DNA from: an uncultured Verrucomicrobia subdivision 3 bacterium
GTDB lineage: Bacteria; Verrucomicrobiota; Verrucomicrobiae; Limisphaerales; UBA11358
Direction: 5' to 3'
DNA length: 9,734 nt
Assembly (NCBI GenBank): GCA_903847285.1
Contig: CAINDH010000229.1
Coordinates: 1 to 9,734 of the forward strand
The position numbers were made by a program, and so were the translations under genes. Shown here in pieces: positions 8,001 through 9,734 of this stretch. Below the pieces are notes generated by a model. The model saw nothing but the letters and a program-made list of their open reading frames with translations. It was not told the origin of the DNA and did not search any database. Every line of letters starts with the position of its first letter. Positions within the stretch are counted from its first letter, which is position 1.

Positions 8001-9734
8001 GCCACGCTGGCCGAGAAAACATTGCCCACGTTATTGCTCTGCCATCCGCTCACAAAAGAAGTGAACGCGCTGGAGGTGGACACATCCACGGTGTAACTGG
8101 TGGCGGCACCAGAACCGGCGGACCAACTGGCGGTGAAACTACTGGAGTTGGTGCTGCTGGCGGCGTTCCCTGTCGGGGCACCGGGCGGCGATGAGGCCGA
8201 TGGAGTGTTGGCGCTGGCGGTGGGAACGGTGGCCGCAGTGTAGTAGTTATAAGTGGCCGCGTGCGACCCATCCCAATTATACGGGAAAATGGCGTAGGAA
8301 TAGGTGCTGCTGGATGACAGGCCGGAAGTGACATTAAAACTCGCCGTTGAGCCCGAGGTGATGACGGCCACGACTGTGCCGTCACCAATAGTGTTGCCCA
8401 CGCTGTAAGCCGTGCCATCGCTCGGCACACCGGTCGGCGCGCTGCTGCTATTGGTTTGAACAATCAGGTAGCCGCTGGGAGGACCGGATGCCGACGTCCA
8501 ACTCAAATCAATCTCTGAACTGGAAACCGCCGTTGCGGTGAACGGCCCGGTCACATGCGCGGTCGGTTCAGTTGAAAGGGTGTAGAACGAGCTATAGCTT
8601 GAATATGCCGTGCCAGCCACGTTGACCCCGTAGCCGCCATAATAAATCTGGGTGCCAGCCGGCAATCCCGTGGCGGACACCGTGTAGGTGCCCGGCGAAC
8701 CCGAAGTGCCCTGTTGAATTTTATTGTTGGCCGTCGTCGGCGTGGTGGTCGGTGATGCCGCCCAGACTATTCCATAATCGCTCAAGTCACCGCCATTGGC
8801 GGTCATGGTTGCCCCAAGCGTGGCCGAAGTGTCGGTGATTGAAATTGCCGTCGGCGTGGTCAAAGTGGGAACTACCGGCGCCGGATAAACGATGGTCACC
8901 TGGCCATTAGCACCATTGCCACCTGCAGCAGCTGTGGCGCCCTGACCACCACCACCGCCGCCGCCGGGTGGGGTGCCAGCCCCTCCCACGCTACTGCTGC
9001 CAGCGGCACCGCCGTTACCGCCGGCGGGAGAACCGCTCCCACCATTGGGGGCAGTCTGACCATCCTGAGTTGTGCCGGCACCGCCACCGCCAGCACCGGA
9101 GACAGAGGTTGTTGCGCTTCCTCCTGTTGCTCCGGTATGAGTCGTGCCGCCAGTAACTGTAGCCGTTCCACCCGCACCGCCGGCGCTATTATCATTTCGA
9201 GTTCCACCCGCGCCACCATTGGCGGTCATGGAGTTAATGATCCCGCCCGAAAAAATCGAGTTACCACCGCTGGTGCCGAGGCTGCTATTGGCCTGCGCTA
9301 ATTGTGAATAGCCATTGCCGCCTTGCCAGCTCGCGTTGCCGTTGCCACCCAGACCAACTATCACCGTATAGACCGTTGAACTGCCTACCGACAGACTGGT
9401 AATGGAGGCACAACCGCCGCCGCCGCCGCCGCTGGCATTATTTTTACCAGCACCAGTTGCAGTCCCTGCAGCCTGACCGCCAGCACCTTGAACCGCCACC
9501 GAAGAAAGCGTGCCAACGCCCGGCGTGAATAAGCCACCGCCGCTGGTGAAAGTAATGGTCGGGCTGCCGCTGCCGGAAATGAAGGTGCCTTTATTATTGA
9601 AGCTGCCGGCAACCTTCAAAGCAAAGCCGGCCATATTCAGCTTGCCGCCGCTATTGATGGTAATGGTCGAGAGCGAGGGCGTCGCGCCGGAGGCGGAAGC
9701 CACCGTCCAATCAGTCGTCGCCGTCGCGGTCTTA
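5015..9734 (-). CDS. Giant modular surface protein (adhesin-like), 5' end outside window
   Basis: The frame is open from the stop at 5015 to the window edge (1,572 codons). The GTG at 9703 is only an internal possibility, because the frame continues upstream with similar sequence and no signal peptide follows it. Numbering from that GTG: beta-helix-like start (1-55); glycine-rich module 1 (about 65-274); FN3-like domain (278-376); FN3 (384-497); two tandem FN3 copies 94 residues apart (507-599, 603-692); an FN3-like domain (697-1021) interrupted by glycine-rich module 2 (about 746-979); another FN3-like segment (1025-1122); Ig-like (1128-1202, PICAGSTLNLTA); MBG-like (1206-1301, TTGCTGGGTSFTVTV); bacterial Ig-like (1302-1393); cadherin-like with a possible calcium site DLDGDT (1395-1488); terminal module (1494-1562). 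No enzyme domain, transmembrane tail or PEP-CTERM is visible at the C-terminus. Only about 72 of 1,562 residues are charged. An extracellular adhesive or matrix role is inferred; the substrate is unknown. Confidence 0.9.
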   Translation of the reverse strand, partial: KTATATTDWTVASASGATPSLSTITINSGGKLNMAGFALKVAGSFNNKGTFISGSGSPTITFTSGGGLFTPGVGTLSSVAVQGAGGQAAGTATGAGKNNASGGGGGGCASITSLSVGSSTVYTVIVGLGGNGNASWQGGNGYSQLAQANSSLGTSGGNSIFSGGIINSMTANGGAGGTRNDNSAGGAGGTATVTGGTTHTGATGGSATTSVSGAGGGGAGTTQDGQTAPNGGSGSPAGGNGGAAGSSSVGGAGTPPGGGGGGGQGATAAAGGNGANGQVTIVYPAPVVPTLTTPTAISITDTSATLGATMTANGGDLSDYGIVWAASPTTTPTTANNKIQQGTSGSPGTYTVSATGLPAGTQIYYGGYGVNVAGTAYSSYSSFYTLSTEPTAHVTGPFTATAVSSSEIDLSWTSASGPPSGYLIVQTNSSSAPTGVPSDGTAYSVGNTIGDGTVVAVITSGSTASFNVTSGLSSSSTYSYAIFPYNWDGSHAATYNYYTAATVPTASANTPSASSPPGAPTGNAASSTNSSSFTASWSAGSGAATSYTVDVSTSSAFTSFVSGWQSNNVGNVFSASVASLTGGTTYYYRIYAHNAAGDSPASSTITVVTILAAPVASAASSTNSSGFTAAWAASSGATKYYLDVATDSGFTAIVSGYNNLDVGNNLSSAVTGLSVETTYYYRVRAYTAAYGSSANSSTITVKSLASLPVVSASAATGITTSAATLNGSITTTGGTITDRGFAYGTSSGFYTTTNHGTVTYSTGGTYTWVCPAGVTSVLVECWGGGGAGGSATKNTVSSGGGGGAGGAYVKKISVPVTPTQSYTVTVGAGGISVLGTVVAGGNTTFIGDSTTTVTAKGGGGGQSTTDGAGAVGAHVTGSTVGDLNNEGGDGAAGTTGGSGYGGGGGGGAGNQSPNTSGVGGNASAGSGGAGGAGNMAGGSGGAPQTASNSNGNNGVVPSGGGSGARRTSSGGSNLGGTGGSGQVVLTYNGNTPITLSDNLSGLSPNIQYYWEAFAANSAGTTFSSEQNFYTLANVPAAPTVNGATTTSLNVNTLVVGNGNPASTQYAIQETNSALYVQADGTLGASAFWQATNTWGTITVTNLSPGTTNAFQVKARNGASVETAFGPASVKWTVPNGPTLGNNGPICAGSTLNLTASTVSGATNYNWTGPNGFASNTQNPTIANATTAASGIYTNWATGNGNLNSATNTTTLTVNPLPTITLGTSPSVTYGSTSAGLPYTATGNGASQYLITYDSAAHTAGFVDVSLTTLPTSPILIPVPGSAPVATYNGTLTVVNGTTGCTGGGTSFTVTVNQASTFVGASSSKNPAGYTDSVSYTATLPGDATGSVVFSSTNGAISTNSLSSGSATSLSITNLPRGTNLITLAYLGDSNYLGSTNTLNQIVTNHPPVAVDTTFYRAKGLSLKIAITNLLKNVTDLDGDTNTLQGVGAGLTNATIMTDSSYVYYLPGTGAGSNDNDVVSYTVNDGFGGTASANILINVYSATGQSQMSIPTNGVANITFYGIPNYTYVVQTTTNLAVPWWTLSTNTAGTNGSWQFTDPNATNAQQYYRSAQP
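5018..5224 (-). other. C-terminal beta module of the giant protein
   Basis: The last 69 residues (1494-1562) contain IPTNGVANITFYGIPNYTYV, then QTTTNL, a Trp pair before L, GSWQFTDP and a terminal QQYYRSAQP. From general familiarity, this pattern (hydrophobic strand, YxxQxTTNL, W..L, FxDP..., YYR end) recurs at the very C-terminus of many large secreted verrucomicrobial proteins. Its fixed terminal position suggests a folding cap or a retention signal, but its function is not established as far as I know. Confidence 0.6.
6767..7468 (-). repeat. Glycine-rich module 2, nested in an FN3-like domain
   Basis: Residues about 746-979 of the giant protein. It begins with the classic entry of the bacterial/phage glycine-rich domain (TYTWVCPAGVTSVLVECWGG), continues with YTVTVGAGG, GGNTTFIG, TAKGGGGG and long Gly-Gly-X stretches, and closes with SGQVVLTYNG. 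It is homologous to module 1 (8882-9511) but keeps the aromatic WGGGG turn. Such domains occur in phage tail-tip adhesins and bacterial surface proteins, and some form packed polyglycine helices; that fold here is inference. Confidence 0.75.
7860..8165. repeat. Identical 24-bp repeats in tandem FN3 domains
   Basis: The 24-mer beginning CTGGAGTTGGTG and ending GCTGGCGGCG occurs at 7860-7883 and 8142-8165, exactly 282 bp (94 codons) apart. It encodes the shared AASSTNSS segment of the two tandem FN3 copies. The period matches one FN3 unit, showing that these two domains arose by duplication. Confidence 0.8.
8882..9511 (-). repeat. Glycine-rich module 1 of the giant protein
   Basis: Residues about 65-274 align in order with module 2: VGTLSSVAVQGAGG against VTSVLVECWGGGG, YTVIVGLGG against YTVTVGAGG, and an end NGQVTIVYPAP against SGQVVLTYNGN. 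The middle is a run of Gly-Gly-X units. The aromatic turn (W772 in module 2) is missing here, so this copy has diverged. It directly precedes an uninterrupted FN3-like domain. Confidence 0.7.
9414..9432. repeat. (CCG)6 triplet tract encoding six glycines
   Basis: Six CCG units in a row on the plus strand read as six GGC/GGT-type glycine codons (residues 92-97) on the coding strand. Slippage here would change glycine number without shifting the frame. A shorter similar tract lies near 7020-7033 in module 2. Confidence 0.7.

Noticed and set aside
6817..8463. Plus- and minus-strand Pro/Ala/His/Arg-rich frames over the glycine-rich and FN3 coding region
   Set aside because: They are shifted-frame or antisense readings of Gly, Ser and Thr codons (GGC/GCC repeats). 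None has a start signal or domain.
9701..9703. GTG at 9703 as the true start of the giant protein
   Set aside because: The frame stays open to the window edge (ten more codons, reading ...TTDWT), the sequence style is continuous across the GTG, and no signal peptide follows, although the protein is clearly of exported type.

Overview
The window looks like a chromosomal segment of a Verrucomicrobia-type bacterium (possibly the Pedosphaera/Limisphaera side of the phylum). The clues are a PEP-CTERM sorting signal, a very large Ser/Thr/Gly/Asn-rich modular surface protein ending in a 'YTYVVQTTTNL...WxxL...FTDP...YYR' module of a kind I associate with verrucomicrobial secreted proteins, and an octaheme cytochrome c fused to HEAT and TPR repeats, an architecture common in Verrucomicrobia and Planctomycetes. 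None of the visible start codons has a clear Shine-Dalgarno sequence. The phylum assignment is inference, because no rRNA or other marker gene is present.

All four genes lie on the minus strand, so they read from right to left. (1) 9734-5015: a huge modular extracellular protein whose 5' end is outside the window. It holds two glycine-rich modules, several fibronectin-III-like domains, Ig-like, MBG-like and cadherin-like domains, and the C-terminal module. (2) 22 bp later, 4992-4345: a small secreted P-domain (proprotein-convertase type) protein with a VPEP membrane-sorting tail. The short gap and shared orientation suggest co-transcription with the large protein, so the pair may build one cell-surface structure. 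(3) After about 400 bp of non-coding DNA, 3947-1620 (or 3965-1620): a membrane-anchored periplasmic octaheme cytochrome c with C-terminal HEAT and TPR repeats. (4) After about 310 bp of non-coding DNA with a degenerate tandem repeat and two hairpins, 1311-1: an L-fucose/L-arabinose isomerase-family protein whose 3' end is cut by the window edge.

The cytochrome and isomerase genes have long intergenic gaps and are probably separate transcription units; I see no functional link between them or to the surface-protein pair. The most interesting structure is inside the giant protein: a glycine-rich module of about 230 residues appears to be inserted in the middle of a fibronectin-like domain, while an uninterrupted sister copy of that domain and a second, diverged glycine-rich module lie in the same polypeptide. 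No CRISPR array, transposase, tRNA, rRNA or defence system was seen.
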